Shown in pieces: positions 31,127 through 40,026 of a stretch of DNA of 64,000 bases. Positions within the stretch are counted from its first letter, which is position 1. Each line of letters begins with the position of its first letter. The translations under genes were made by a program, and so were the position numbers. The DNA comes from Acetobacter okinawensis JCM 25146. Lineage in GTDB: Bacteria; Pseudomonadota; Alphaproteobacteria; Acetobacterales; Acetobacteraceae. The stretch is from positions 24,171 to 88,170 of the forward strand of contig NZ_BAJU01000008.1 of assembly GCF_000613865.1 (NCBI RefSeq), given 5' to 3'. The notes under the pieces were generated by a model. That model saw only the letters and a program-made list of their open reading frames with translations. It did no database searches and was not told the DNA's origin.

Positions 31127-31138
31127 TTGTATATACAT
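31127..31138 (-). promoter_or_regulatory. Predicted HutC operator before the lyase/CoA operon
   Basis: The palindrome TGTATATACA at 31128-31137 is identical to the core of the hutF/hutI box and lies 44 bp upstream of the lyase ATG. It places the four-gene operon under likely urocanate control. Confidence 0.75.
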
Positions 31139-31348
31139 TAAATAATATTGCAACATCGTATCGAATGATTCGTGCGCCATGGGCAAAAAACATGCGTGCA
31201 GCAGCCGGGCGCAACAACCCGGCACTGTTCTGGCACTCAGGCTCATGTTTTTCACATTGCGCGCCCTCGTGGCGGCAGAACGTGCAAAAACAGTGTTACG
31301 ACCCGCCAGACGAACTGCCGGTATTGGGGGCAGGCTCACGCCCCTATG

Positions 31349-32056
31349 TTACGCTTTGTTGTCAGGAGTGGTTCTGGTTGTTCTTTCCAGCGCGTGCTGT
31401 TCGGCAAGGAGTAGCAGGTGCTGTAGATCCGCGGGGTCTATGTCAAACGCATCGCCCATAGTTGTCAGGGCTGCCTCAATATCTTCCATGGCCAGCCGCT
31501 GGGAGGGGGAGGCAGGTGCGGCCTCGGCCGAGTGCGGGTAACGGTGCCCGGATATTTTGTGAAACAGCACCCCCACAAGAACCAGAATAAGGGAGTTCAG
31601 CGCCACCGGCAGAAAAGGGAAAAGCAATGCGGCAGACAGGCTGGTGGCGGAGGGGTGCACCAGAACGGCAGTCAGGGCCGCAGCCCCACCGGGAGGGTGC
31701 AGGGAGCGCGTCATGATCATGACGACAATGGCGAGTGCCACAGACAGGCCCGCAGCTATGGCCATGTTGGACACAGTAAGGGAGACGGCCACTCCCACGG
31801 CGGCACTCAGAGTATTGCCCCCCACAATGGACCAGGGCTGGGCTAGGGGGCTGGCAGGCACTGCAAACAGCAGAACCGCCGATGCACCAAGGGGTGCCAC
31901 AATAAAAGGAAATGCCGAATGCGCGAGCAGGCTGCTGAGCAGGGCTGTAAGCGTAATGCCAAGGAGTGCTCCGGTAGCACCCAGCAACTCCATGCGGCTG
32001 GCGCGCCCAACAGGTATGGACAGACGCCCGGCCAGCGCGCCAAGATGCAAAATCAT
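31349..32056 (-). CDS. HPP family membrane protein
   Basis: 235 residues from the ATG at 32056, with about four to five hydrophobic segments in the first 165 residues and the signature S-L-H-P-P-G-G-A-A-A-L near residue 115. A soluble tail of about 60 residues (MEDIEAALTTMGDAFDIDPADLQHLL) follows. HPP proteins are poorly described; plant and cyanobacterial members have been linked to nitrite transport. Here it is third in a transcript led by flavohaemoglobin, which fits handling of nitrite or nitrate. The gap after DUF488 is 19 bp. Confidence 0.85.
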   Translation of the reverse strand: MILHLGALAGRLSIPVGRASRMELLGATGALLGITLTALLSSLLAHSAFPFIVAPLGASAVLLFAVPASPLAQPWSIVGGNTLSAAVGVAVSLTVSNMAIAAGLSVALAIVVMIMTRSLHPPGGAAALTAVLVHPSATSLSAALLFPFLPVALNSLILVLVGVLFHKISGHRYPHSAEAAPASPSQRLAMEDIEAALTTMGDAFDIDPADLQHLLLLAEQHALERTTRTTPDNKA

Positions 32057-32075
32057 GACAAGTCCTCGCCGGGGT

Positions 32076-32444
32076 TCAGTCTTTGTCGTGTTTATCCAGC
32101 CATGCCGCCAGCACAACGGCCTCGTTGTGTTCAGTGTCCCGCGCGCCATAAAGCAGTGTGACCGGTCCTTGTTTGATGAGCGCCATAATCTGGGCCACCG
32201 CAACCGGATTGGCTGAGAGTTCCGCCTGATAACGTTCCCCAAAAGCAGACCATTTTGCCGGGTCGTGGTTGAACCACTCCCGCAGGGCGGTGGAGGGGGC
32301 AATATCTTTCAGCCACAGGTCCAGATGCGCGCGCTCTTTGCTGACCCCGCGTGGCCAGAGACGATCGACCAGAACCCGTGCGCCATCATCGGCTTCAGGC
32401 GGGTCATAAACCCGCCTGACCTGAATATGGGGTTTGTGGGTCAC
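32076..32444 (-). CDS. DUF488 family protein
   Basis: A 122-residue cytosolic protein. The opening VRRVYDPPEADDGARVLVDRLWPRG and later WFNHDP-x-K-W and LLYGARDTEHNEAVVLA are the DUF488 signature. The function is not established. The start overlaps the hmp stop by 4 bp, so it is translated with hmp. Genes of this family often sit beside nitrosative-stress genes. Confidence 0.92.
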   Translation of the reverse strand: MTHKPHIQVRRVYDPPEADDGARVLVDRLWPRGVSKERAHLDLWLKDIAPSTALREWFNHDPAKWSAFGERYQAELSANPVAVAQIMALIKQGPVTLLYGARDTEHNEAVVLAAWLDKHDKD

Positions 32445-33646
32445 GTAACCAGATCGGCATCGCTGGCCGACCCGAAAAATTCGTAACGTAGCTGAGCTTT
32501 TGGCAAACCGGCCTCTCTGAGTGTTGCAATCACATCCCGCATAAAGCTGTCGGGACCGCAGATGTAGTATGTCGCACGCGGGTCGATCTGGCTCTTCAGC
32601 CAGTCCTGCGTCATCCGCCCCGTGTGTTGGGTCACAGCACCATGTGCACTGGTGGGGGCCTTTTGGCTATAGAACACGTCTGCCTGAATTTTCCCCGATT
32701 GTGCCAGAGTGTTGATGTACTCTCCAAAGGCTTCGGTGTCGGTTGAAGGCGTTGTGTGAATATAACGGATGGCGGCAGGTGTTTGTGCCGATGTTAGCGC
32801 ACCCAGCAGGGAGATCATGGGGGTAAGCCCAACACCTGCGCTGAGCAGTACAACCGGAGCCGAGGACGGCTCACTCAGTGTAAAATCACCCGCCGGAGCA
32901 GAGACCTGAAGTTCCGTGCCGGGTTGCACGCTGTCATGCAGCCATTCGGACACGACACCACCACCCATCCGCCGGACACTGATGCGGTAGCTGCTGTCGC
33001 TGGGGGCGGAGGAAATGCTGTAGTTGCGGCGCTGCGAGCCATGGCCGGGAATGTCCAGCCGGAAGCTGAGGTACTGGCCGGGCTGGTGGCGCATGACCGG
33101 CTTGCCATCTGTCGGGGTCAGTACGAACGAGGTAATATTCTCGCTCTCACGCACACGGGTGCTTACGGTAAAGCTGCGCCAGCCGGTCCAGCCACCGGGG
33201 GCGGTTTCATGCGCGTGGTAAATCTGGCCTTCACGCCCGATCAGAATATCGGCCAGGAACCAGTAGGCTTTGCCCCACGCGTCCAGCACTTCCGGCGTTG
33301 CTGCATCGCCCAGCACATGGGCAATAGCACCCAGCAGCGCAGTGGCCACAAAGGGATAATGCTCGGGCAGAATGTTCAGGCCGACATGTTTTTCGGCAAT
33401 GCGTTCGACCATGCCACCCAGTGTGCCAAGGTCATCAATATGGCGGGCATAGGCAAGCACGGCCAGTGCCAGCGCCCTTGGCTGCTCACCATCCTTCTGG
33501 TGCGACATGTTGAACAGGTCGCGGATTTCGGGTGTGGCCAGCAGACGTTTGTACATCTCCTGAGTGATGGTAAGGCCGTGCGCTTCCAGTGCGGGAACGC
33601 AGGCTTTGACTATTGCGCGGGTTGCGTCGTCCAGTGGGGCTGCCAT
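32441..33646 (-). CDS. hmp: Flavohaemoglobin / nitric oxide dioxygenase
   Basis: Converts NO to nitrate with O2 and NAD(P)H. From the ATG at 33646 (MAAPLDDATRAIV) it has 401 residues. The globin domain (about 1-138) has the proximal His in LAYARHIDDL near residue 85. The FAD domain carries R-R-N-Y-S near residue 205. The NAD domain has LLSAGVGLTPMISLLG near residue 270 and YYICGPDSFM near residue 360. A perfect palindrome like an NsrR operator ends 9 bp before the start codon. It leads the hmp-DUF488-HPP transcript. Confidence 0.95.
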   Translation of the reverse strand: MAAPLDDATRAIVKACVPALEAHGLTITQEMYKRLLATPEIRDLFNMSHQKDGEQPRALALAVLAYARHIDDLGTLGGMVERIAEKHVGLNILPEHYPFVATALLGAIAHVLGDAATPEVLDAWGKAYWFLADILIGREGQIYHAHETAPGGWTGWRSFTVSTRVRESENITSFVLTPTDGKPVMRHQPGQYLSFRLDIPGHGSQRRNYSISSAPSDSSYRISVRRMGGGVVSEWLHDSVQPGTELQVSAPAGDFTLSEPSSAPVVLLSAGVGLTPMISLLGALTSAQTPAAIRYIHTTPSTDTEAFGEYINTLAQSGKIQADVFYSQKAPTSAHGAVTQHTGRMTQDWLKSQIDPRATYYICGPDSFMRDVIATLREAGLPKAQLRYEFFGSASDADLVT

Positions 33647-33655
33647 GATCGCTTC

Positions 33656-33688
33656 TTTATAAGGTGTAGAACAAATGCACCTTATAAA
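33656..33688. promoter_or_regulatory. Predicted NsrR-type operator at hmp
   Basis: TTTATAAGGTG and CACCTTATAAA are perfect 11-nt inverted arms around an 11-nt centre. The inner part, AAGGTG-n11-CACCTT, resembles the NsrR consensus (AAGATG...CATCTT). It lies immediately upstream of the hmp start, a usual NsrR target. Confidence 0.7.
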
Positions 33689-33728
33689 GCCTTTTAAAAA
33701 TGTCAAATGAATATATCTATTCGCCTGC

Positions 33729-34712
33729 TCAGCGGTTCACATCCACCACCAGCCTGCCACGGACCTGACCAGCCAGCAGGGATTGAGCACAGGCAATGGA
33801 CTCGGTCAGGCCGATTGTGCGGGTCAGGGTTTCCAGTTTTTCAAAGTCTATGTCCCGGCTCAGGCGTGCCCATGCGGTTACGCGCTCGGCCTGCGGGCGT
33901 GTTACGCTGTTAATGCCCAGCAGGCTGATACCACGCAGAATAAACGGTGCTACTGTGGTAGCCAGCTCCACCCCCTGTGCCAGACCGCAGGTTGTCACAA
34001 CGCCATCAGCCTGAGTGCTGGCGCAGGCATTGGCCAGAGTATGGCTGCCCAGAGAATCAATAACTCCTGCCCAGCGTTCTTTTTGCAAGGGTTTGTCCGG
34101 CGCTATAAGTGTGGCGCGGTCCACAACCTCGGCAGCCCCAAGGTTGAACAGGTGCTCTGCCTCATGCGTGCGGCCTGTGGAGGCCACAACCCGGTACCCC
34201 AGCCGTGCAAGCAGAAGCACAGCAATGCTGCCCACGCCTCCATTTGCGCCGGTGACCAGAATATCGCCCTTTTCTGGTGTCACGCCGTGTTTTTCCAACG
34301 CAAGAACACACAGCATGGCGGTATAACCCGCCGTGCCAATGGCCATGGCTTGGCTGGGGGACAAACCAGCGGGCAGGGGGATCAGCCAGTCCCCCCGGAC
34401 GCGGGCTTTCTGGGCTAATCCGCCCCAGCTTTGTTCGCCAACACCCCAGCCGTTCAGCAGAACAGGCTGCCCTTTGTGGTAGGCGGGATGTTCTGAGCTC
34501 ACAACCGTGCCGACCAGATCAATCCCCGGAACCATGGGGAACTGCCGGACCACAGGCCCTTCGCCGGTTATGGCAAGAGCGTCTTTATAATTGAGCGTGC
34601 TGTGGCTGACATCAACCAGCACGTCATATTCAGGCAGGCTGTTTCCTGCCAGTTCTGTGTAGGTTGCGTGGTAGCCGGTCTTGTCTTTGTTAACCAGAAT
34701 GGCTTTGAACAT
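33729..34712 (-). CDS. AcuI/YhdH-type quinone-oxidoreductase-family reductase
   Basis: 327-residue medium-chain dehydrogenase/reductase without the catalytic zinc site. It has NYKDALAITGEGPVVR, FPMVPGIDLVGTVV near residue 65, LNGWGVGEQSWGGLAQ, and the NADPH-binding GANGGVGSIAVLLLARLG near residue 155. The family includes acrylyl-CoA reductase (AcuI), which clears toxic acrylyl-CoA with NADPH. It lies 40 bp downstream of the nitronate monooxygenase on the same strand, so both may share a promoter. Confidence 0.88.
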   Translation of the reverse strand: MFKAILVNKDKTGYHATYTELAGNSLPEYDVLVDVSHSTLNYKDALAITGEGPVVRQFPMVPGIDLVGTVVSSEHPAYHKGQPVLLNGWGVGEQSWGGLAQKARVRGDWLIPLPAGLSPSQAMAIGTAGYTAMLCVLALEKHGVTPEKGDILVTGANGGVGSIAVLLLARLGYRVVASTGRTHEAEHLFNLGAAEVVDRATLIAPDKPLQKERWAGVIDSLGSHTLANACASTQADGVVTTCGLAQGVELATTVAPFILRGISLLGINSVTRPQAERVTAWARLSRDIDFEKLETLTRTIGLTESIACAQSLLAGQVRGRLVVDVNR

Positions 34713-34752
34713 TGGCGTTTTCCTTCAGGGGCGTACGTGAGTTTGCGCGGTG

Positions 34753-35823
34753 TTACCGGGTGGCAGCCTGCTGCAATTCCTCAGCCAGAACCTGCATTAG
34801 CCGGGTCGCAGGGAGTTCTCGCGCCAGTGGGGCACCTTGTCCTGCCCAATGGGCAGAAAATTCCGCACAGCCCTGCCGTGTGGCAAGGGTGTTCAACTGC
34901 TTGGCGGCGTCATAGGCAAAGGGGTAGTCGGCGGCTTGGGGCTGTCCTGCCCCTTCGCTTTGCAGAATGAAGCGATTGACAAGCCCACGGGCCGGGCGAC
35001 CAGACAAAACAGAGGTCAGGCGCGTGGCGGACGCCCTTTTGCTCTTCAGGCTTGTGCGGTAGGGCGCGCTGGCGGCAGATTCGGGGCATAGAATAAAAGC
35101 CGTGCCCAGCTGGGCTGCCGTTGCGCCCAAGTCGAGCGCTGCTTTTATGGCATATCCATCCATTATGCCGCCTGCTGCCACAAGAGGCAGGGTTGTCTGG
35201 CGTCGCAGAAGTCTGAGCAGAACAGCCGTGCTCAACTGCTCATCAACAGCGTTCGGGTCAAACATGCCCCTATGCCCGCCGGCTTCTATGCCTTGGGCAA
35301 TAATTGCGTCCACGCCTGCGGCTTCCACCAGTGCGGCCTCCTGCGGGTTGGTGGCGGTGGCCATTGTTGTAATTCCCAGTTGGCGCAGGGCACTTAAATG
35401 GTGCGCATGGGGCAGACCAAAATGGAAACTGACATAAGCGGGCCGGAGTGCCAGCAGAGTGTGAAAAAGCGCATCATCCGCCAGAAAGCTTTGATAGATT
35501 TCTGTCAGCGCCTGAGGGGGCTGCGCACCAAATTCTGCAAAAAAAGGGGCGAGGTGCCTGAGCCATGCCGTATCCCGCGCAGTGTCCCGCTTGCCCGTGG
35601 TGTGGCAAAAAACATTTACGTTGAATGGCTTGTCCGTAAGGGCCTGTGTTTCCTCAATCATGGCGCGGGCTTGGGCTGCGGTGCAGGCACCAAGCCCCAG
35701 TGAGCCAAGCCCCCCGGCGTTGGATACGGCGGCTGCCAACCGGGGGGTGGAAACGCCCGCCATGGGCGCCTGAATAATGGGTAAGGCAAGGTCGCTGAGG
35801 GTCGTCCGGGGTGTTGCAACCAT
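34753..35823 (-). CDS. Nitronate monooxygenase (2-nitropropane dioxygenase family)
   Basis: FMN TIM-barrel enzyme that oxidises alkyl nitronates to carbonyl compounds and nitrite. The ATG at 35823 follows a strong AGGAG and yields 356 residues. It has LPIIQAPMAGVSTPRLAAAVS at the start, FNVNVF near residue 70, AQGIEAGGHRGMF near residue 180 with the conserved His, and VAAGGIMDGYAIKAAL near residue 220. It is divergent from a LysR gene with 68 bp between, which suggests that regulator controls it. Confidence 0.9.
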   Translation of the reverse strand: MVATPRTTLSDLALPIIQAPMAGVSTPRLAAAVSNAGGLGSLGLGACTAAQARAMIEETQALTDKPFNVNVFCHTTGKRDTARDTAWLRHLAPFFAEFGAQPPQALTEIYQSFLADDALFHTLLALRPAYVSFHFGLPHAHHLSALRQLGITTMATATNPQEAALVEAAGVDAIIAQGIEAGGHRGMFDPNAVDEQLSTAVLLRLLRRQTTLPLVAAGGIMDGYAIKAALDLGATAAQLGTAFILCPESAASAPYRTSLKSKRASATRLTSVLSGRPARGLVNRFILQSEGAGQPQAADYPFAYDAAKQLNTLATRQGCAEFSAHWAGQGAPLARELPATRLMQVLAEELQQAATR

Positions 35824-35891
35824 GATATTCTCCTTTTGTGAATATCCATTGCAATTTATTATTCCTATGAGAATATATAGCCTGTGCATTA

Positions 35892-36757
35892 ATGCAACGG
35901 GTCAGAAGAATGGATTTTCTATCGCTCACAGTCTTTTGTGCAGTCGCTCGGGAGCAGAGCGTCACACGGGCTGCGGCGCTGCTGGGGCGTGCACCATCAA
36001 ACATCACCACCCGTCTACGCCAGATGGAGGCTGAACTGGGGGTGCCGCTTTTTGAGCGGCAGACAAAGCGCATGCTGCTCAGTGCGCAGGGCAGGATATA
36101 TCTGGAGTATGCGCAGCGGATGCTCACATTGGCTGAAGACGCCAAAATGGCCGTTCAACCCGCGCACACGGCAACAACACTCCGGTGGGTGCCATGGAGT
36201 GCACGCTGGCAAGCCGCCTGCCTGTGCCACTGGCGCGGTTTAAGGCGGCGTGGCCCGCTATTTCGGTCAGTCTGACAGCAGCGCCGAGTGCGCATTTGTT
36301 ACGAGCACTTGCGGCACAGGAGCTGGATTGTGCGTTGCTTGCGCAGCAACCCGGAGCATCATTCCCCAATACCCTGCATGCGCAGGAAGTACCTGCGTTT
36401 GAGGAGGAACTGCAACTGCTCTGCTCATCAGGGTATTGGGCGCACGGGGCGCAAAAAGTGCTGGCGGTATTTGCGCCGGGCTGCTCCTACCGCGCTGTGG
36501 CAGAGGCGTGGTTGCACGAGCACCACGCTGGCGGGGAGGAGATAACGCTCAGGCAGGTCGCATCCTACCATGAGATGTTTGCCTATACGGCAGTCGGGGC
36601 CTGTGCCTGCATTATGCCAGCCAGTGTGATTACACTTATGGTGCCTGATGTTACGCTGGAACGGACAACGCTGTGCACAATGCCGACATGGCTGGTCAGC
36701 CGGTCCGGGTTTTTGTCCACTGCGTTTGCAGCTTTCAGCCGGGAGATACTGGCATAA
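35892..36757 (+). pseudogene. LysR-family regulator, frameshifted near 36184
   Basis: The first frame holds the winged helix (MDFLSLTVFCAVAREQSVTRAA, PSNITTRLRQMEAELGVPLFERQ); the second holds the effector domain (GAMECTLASRLPVPLARF onward, ending FAAFSREILA). If GG at 36184-36185 were GGG the reading is T-T-L-R-V-G-A-M-E-C, exactly the usual linker. The joined protein is about 288 residues. The start is the ATG at 35892 or, better for the family, at 35910. It probably regulates the divergent nitronate monooxygenase/AcuI-like pair. Confidence 0.87.
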
Positions 36758-36801
36758 AAGCAGTATCATCCGGCTGGCTTGGGGTGTCGTGGCGGTTTTT
36801 G

Positions 36802-38490
36802 TTAGGTCATAAGCAGAATAATCACCATGCCCCAGATGGTCAGCAGCGTATTCCCTACGGCGTAAGTGACGGTGTAGCCAAGGGTGGGGACCTGACTGTG
36901 GGCGATCTCGTTGATCATGCCCAGTGCTGCGGTTGTTGTGCGTGCCCCTGCGCAGGCGCCAAGCAGGATGGCAGGGTGGAAGCGGAACAGATATTTGCCA
37001 ATAAAGATGGACAGAATAAGCGGGAGCGTTGTTGCAAACATGCCCCACAGGAATATTCCGGCCCCCAGATTTTCCAGCCCGGCAACAAAGGTTGGCCCCG
37101 ATGCAATGCCCACGCCTGCAATAAAGACGTTTAGCCCCACAGAGTTCATGAACCAGACTGTTGAGGTGGGTATGTAGCCAAAGGTCGGGTGGATGGAGCG
37201 GAGCCAGCCTGTAATAAGCCCCGCGATCAGCGCACCACCAGCCGTAGACAGGGTAAGGGGTATGGACCCGATACGAATGGTGACCGCACCAACAAGGCAG
37301 CCAATGGTAATGGCGAGTGCCAGTGTCATAACATCCGTAACACTGCCGGGGCGGTCTACACGGCCCCATGCCTTGGCGGCGATGGAGGTATCTGCCGTGC
37401 GCCCGCTCACCGAGAGAACGTCTCCACGCTGCACAACTGTTTTGGGCAGCAGAGGAATTTCCTCCCCGGTCAGCCCGCGTGCAATCCTGCACAGGAAAAC
37501 GCCGTGGGCTTCGGGCATTTTTGCAATTTCAGCAATTGTTTTCCCGCTGATCGCACGGCTGGTGATGAAAATATCAATGCCTTCCATGGGAACCGAGAGC
37601 AGTTCGCGGTCGTCCACTTCCTTGGCGTGTGCACCAATAATGTCGATCAGAATATGGCGTGACCCGGTAATGGCCAGAACATCCCCGGTCTGGACGACCA
37701 TATCCCCTTTAGCAGCCATAACCTGAGAGCTCCGGCGCACGCGCTCAATAAAAACACCACCATGGGGAAAGAGATGTTCGATCTCCGAGACTGTCTGCCC
37801 GCTGACCTTGGTTGACTCCCCAACCTGAAAAGCGCGGAGTTCGTAAGGGTGCCAGGCCAGATCGCCACTGGCATTGTGGTCCATGCCACCCATGCTGGCC
37901 TCGTAATCCGCACATTCCTTGGCAAGGTCCACGCGCAGCAGTTTTGGTCCGAGCAGTGCAAGGATAATGGCAGAGCCAACTGTGCCAAACAGATAGGTGA
38001 CCGCGTAGGCAACTGGCATTTCGTTCAGCAGGTGGCGTTTTTCTTCCACCGTAATGGCAAGCTGGTTAATGCTGTCGGTCGCAAGCCCCATGGAGGCAGA
38101 AAGTGTCTGGGACCCGGCAAAAAGACCCGCAGCCGTTCCTGCGTTATACCCGGCAAGGCGCGCTGCCAGCCACACGGAGCCAAGGCAGAGCAGGCAGACC
38201 ACAACGGCAAACAGGGCCTGCTTCAGCCCGTCTTTTGCCAGCCCCCGCACAAACTGCGGGCCAACGCCATAACCAACAGCAAACAGGAAGAGCAGAAAGA
38301 AAAAGGACCCCACCATGGGCGAGATCGGGATGTTGAACTGCCCGATCGCAACTGCGGCAATCAACGTGGACGTGACTGCACCTAGCCCGAGACCACGATA
38401 GTTGAATTTGCCGAACCAGTACCCAAAGGCCAAGGCTATGAATACTGCAATCGGAGGGTAGGTTTTCAGTACAGTTTCAATCCATGCCAT
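36802..38490 (-). CDS. AspT/YidE-family antiporter
   Basis: 562-residue membrane protein with the two-fold AspT layout: hydrophobic N-terminal half, two central TrkA_C regulatory domains (about 205-385), and a hydrophobic C-terminal half. Motifs include LFAGSQTLSASMGLATD and LLGACAGARTTTAALGMINE, the equivalent positions in the two repeats. Family members such as AspT exchange aspartate for alanine. Lying 111 bp downstream of glutamate decarboxylase, it may exchange glutamate for GABA, but a terminator lies between them, so this is an inference. Confidence 0.88.
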   Translation of the reverse strand: MAWIETVLKTYPPIAVFIALAFGYWFGKFNYRGLGLGAVTSTLIAAVAIGQFNIPISPMVGSFFFLLFLFAVGYGVGPQFVRGLAKDGLKQALFAVVVCLLCLGSVWLAARLAGYNAGTAAGLFAGSQTLSASMGLATDSINQLAITVEEKRHLLNEMPVAYAVTYLFGTVGSAIILALLGPKLLRVDLAKECADYEASMGGMDHNASGDLAWHPYELRAFQVGESTKVSGQTVSEIEHLFPHGGVFIERVRRSSQVMAAKGDMVVQTGDVLAITGSRHILIDIIGAHAKEVDDRELLSVPMEGIDIFITSRAISGKTIAEIAKMPEAHGVFLCRIARGLTGEEIPLLPKTVVQRGDVLSVSGRTADTSIAAKAWGRVDRPGSVTDVMTLALAITIGCLVGAVTIRIGSIPLTLSTAGGALIAGLITGWLRSIHPTFGYIPTSTVWFMNSVGLNVFIAGVGIASGPTFVAGLENLGAGIFLWGMFATTLPLILSIFIGKYLFRFHPAILLGACAGARTTTAALGMINEIAHSQVPTLGYTVTYAVGNTLLTIWGMVIILLMT

Positions 38491-38530
38491 GGTAGGAGAA
38501 CGCTCCGGGGAAAAAAGTTTGGGACGAAAT

Positions 38531-38570
38531 GAAAAAAACTGCCACGTTCCAACAAAGAGCGTGGCAGTTT
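38531..38570 (-). terminator. Terminator between glutamate decarboxylase and antiporter
   Basis: AAACTGCCACG and CGTGGCAGTTT form an 11-bp stem with a 13-nt loop; on the minus strand it is followed by a T-run. It lies 31 bp after the decarboxylase stop and 41 bp before the antiporter start, so the antiporter is either independent or fed by read-through. Confidence 0.75.
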
Positions 38571-38601
38571 TATCAGGTACTAAGCGTTACAAAGACCGGT
38601 G

Positions 38602-40026
38602 TTACGGAGCCTTTGCGGGCACCGTGTCTTTTGAAAACGCATGGTGTGGTGTTTTCTGCCCTGCTGCGCCCAGTGGTGTTGCGGGCTTGTGGGCCTCCAG
38701 ATAATCAATGGAGCGCTTCACATCTGCAAGGAAAAGATCGGCCATATCACGCGTAAAGCCGTGGCGGACCAGAACACGCATGACAACAACATCGGTAATG
38801 TTGGGCAGCATCGTATAAGCCGCAGCCTGCCAGCCACGTGTGCGCAGACGGTCGGAAAGGTCAAAGAGCGACCAGCCCGGGTTCCCCTCCAGCGTCCACG
38901 AAACACCGGGAATGCCCTTTTTGCTGTCGCCATCAAAAAACAGATGGAACGGGCCAATCTTGACAATTTCCTGCGCAATATGCCCGGCCGTGTCGTACAT
39001 ATTGTCGAGCAGGCGGCGGTAGCCTTCGCGGCCAAGACGCAGGAACAGATAATACTGCGCAATGATCTGACCGCCCGGACGCGAGAAGTTCAGCGCAAAT
39101 GTGGGCATGTTGCCGCCAAGATAGTTGACCCAGAAAATCAGGTCATCCGGCAGGTCGGTTTTGTCTTTCCACACAACCCAGCCCACGCCCAGCGGAGCAA
39201 GGCCATATTTGTGGCCCGATGCGTTGATCGAGCAGACGCGGGGCAGGCGGAAGTCCCACTCCATGTCCGGCTCTTTAAAGGGGGCTGTAAAGCCGCCGGA
39301 GGCCGCATCAACATGGATGGGAATATCCAGCCCGGTTTCGGCCTGTAGTTTGTCCAGTGCGGCTGCAATTTCAGCAACGGGTTCGTACTGGCAGGTAAAG
39401 GTCACGCCAAAGGTTGGCATAACGCCAATCGTGTTTTCATCAACCCGCTTCAGCACTTCCTCGGCATTCATGCTGATCCGGTCTTTTTCAAGCGGAATTT
39501 CGCGGATTTCAACATCAAAATACCGGGCAAACTTGTGCCAGCAGACCTGTACGGGGCCGGTTACAATGTTCGGGCGGTCGGTGGGGCGCCCGGCTGCCTT
39601 GGCTTTTTCGCGCCAGCGCCACTTCAGGGCAAGGCCACCCAGCATGGCGGCTTCGCTGGAGCCAATGGTGGCACAGCCGATGGAGCGGTTCAGCTCGGGG
39701 GCGTTCCACAGATCGGCCAGAATGCTGACGCAACGACGTTCGATTTCCGCTGTAGCGGGGTACTCGTCCTTGTCGATCATATTCTTGTCGATGGCCAGAT
39801 CCATCAGGCGATGAATTTCCGGCTCCATCCACGTCTGCCCGAAGGTGGCTAGGTTCTGGCGTGCGTTCCCGTCCAGGAACAGTTCGTCGCGGATGAGAGC
39901 TTCAGCCACGTCAGGGCGCATCTCGCCTTTGGGAAAGCGGAATTTGGGAACCGTGATTCCCGCAGATCGGGTCGCATACAGGTCGGCATCGACTTCATGC
40001 GAGGCTGGCTTTTCCTGAATCGGCAT
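38602..40026 (-). CDS. gadB: Glutamate decarboxylase
   Basis: PLP enzyme that converts glutamate to GABA and CO2, using up a cytosolic proton. The 474-residue protein has [12 protein letters not shown] near residue 250, the PLP-lysine motif [13 protein letters not shown] near residue 275, and [19 protein letters not shown] near residue 120. Length and motifs match the bacterial GadA/B family. It has an intact start ([10 protein letters not shown]). The 630-bp region upstream should hold its promoter. It provides one route onward for glutamate from the hut pathway. Confidence 0.95.
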   Translation of the reverse strand: MPIQEKPASHEVDADLYATRSAGITVPKFRFPKGEMRPDVAEALIRDELFLDGNARQNLATFGQTWMEPEIHRLMDLAIDKNMIDKDEYPATAEIERRCVSILADLWNAPELNRSIGCATIGSSEAAMLGGLALKWRWREKAKAAGRPTDRPNIVTGPVQVCWHKFARYFDVEIREIPLEKDRISMNAEEVLKRVDENTIGVMPTFGVTFTCQYEPVAEIAAALDKLQAETGLDIPIHVDAASGGFTAPFKEPDMEWDFRLPRVCSINASGHKYGLAPLGVGWVVWKDKTDLPDDLIFWVNYLGGNMPTFALNFSRPGGQIIAQYYLFLRLGREGYRRLLDNMYDTAGHIAQEIVKIGPFHLFFDGDSKKGIPGVSWTLEGNPGWSLFDLSDRLRTRGWQAAAYTMLPNITDVVVMRVLVRHGFTRDMADLFLADVKRSIDYLEAHKPATPLGAAGQKTPHHAFSKDTVPAKAP

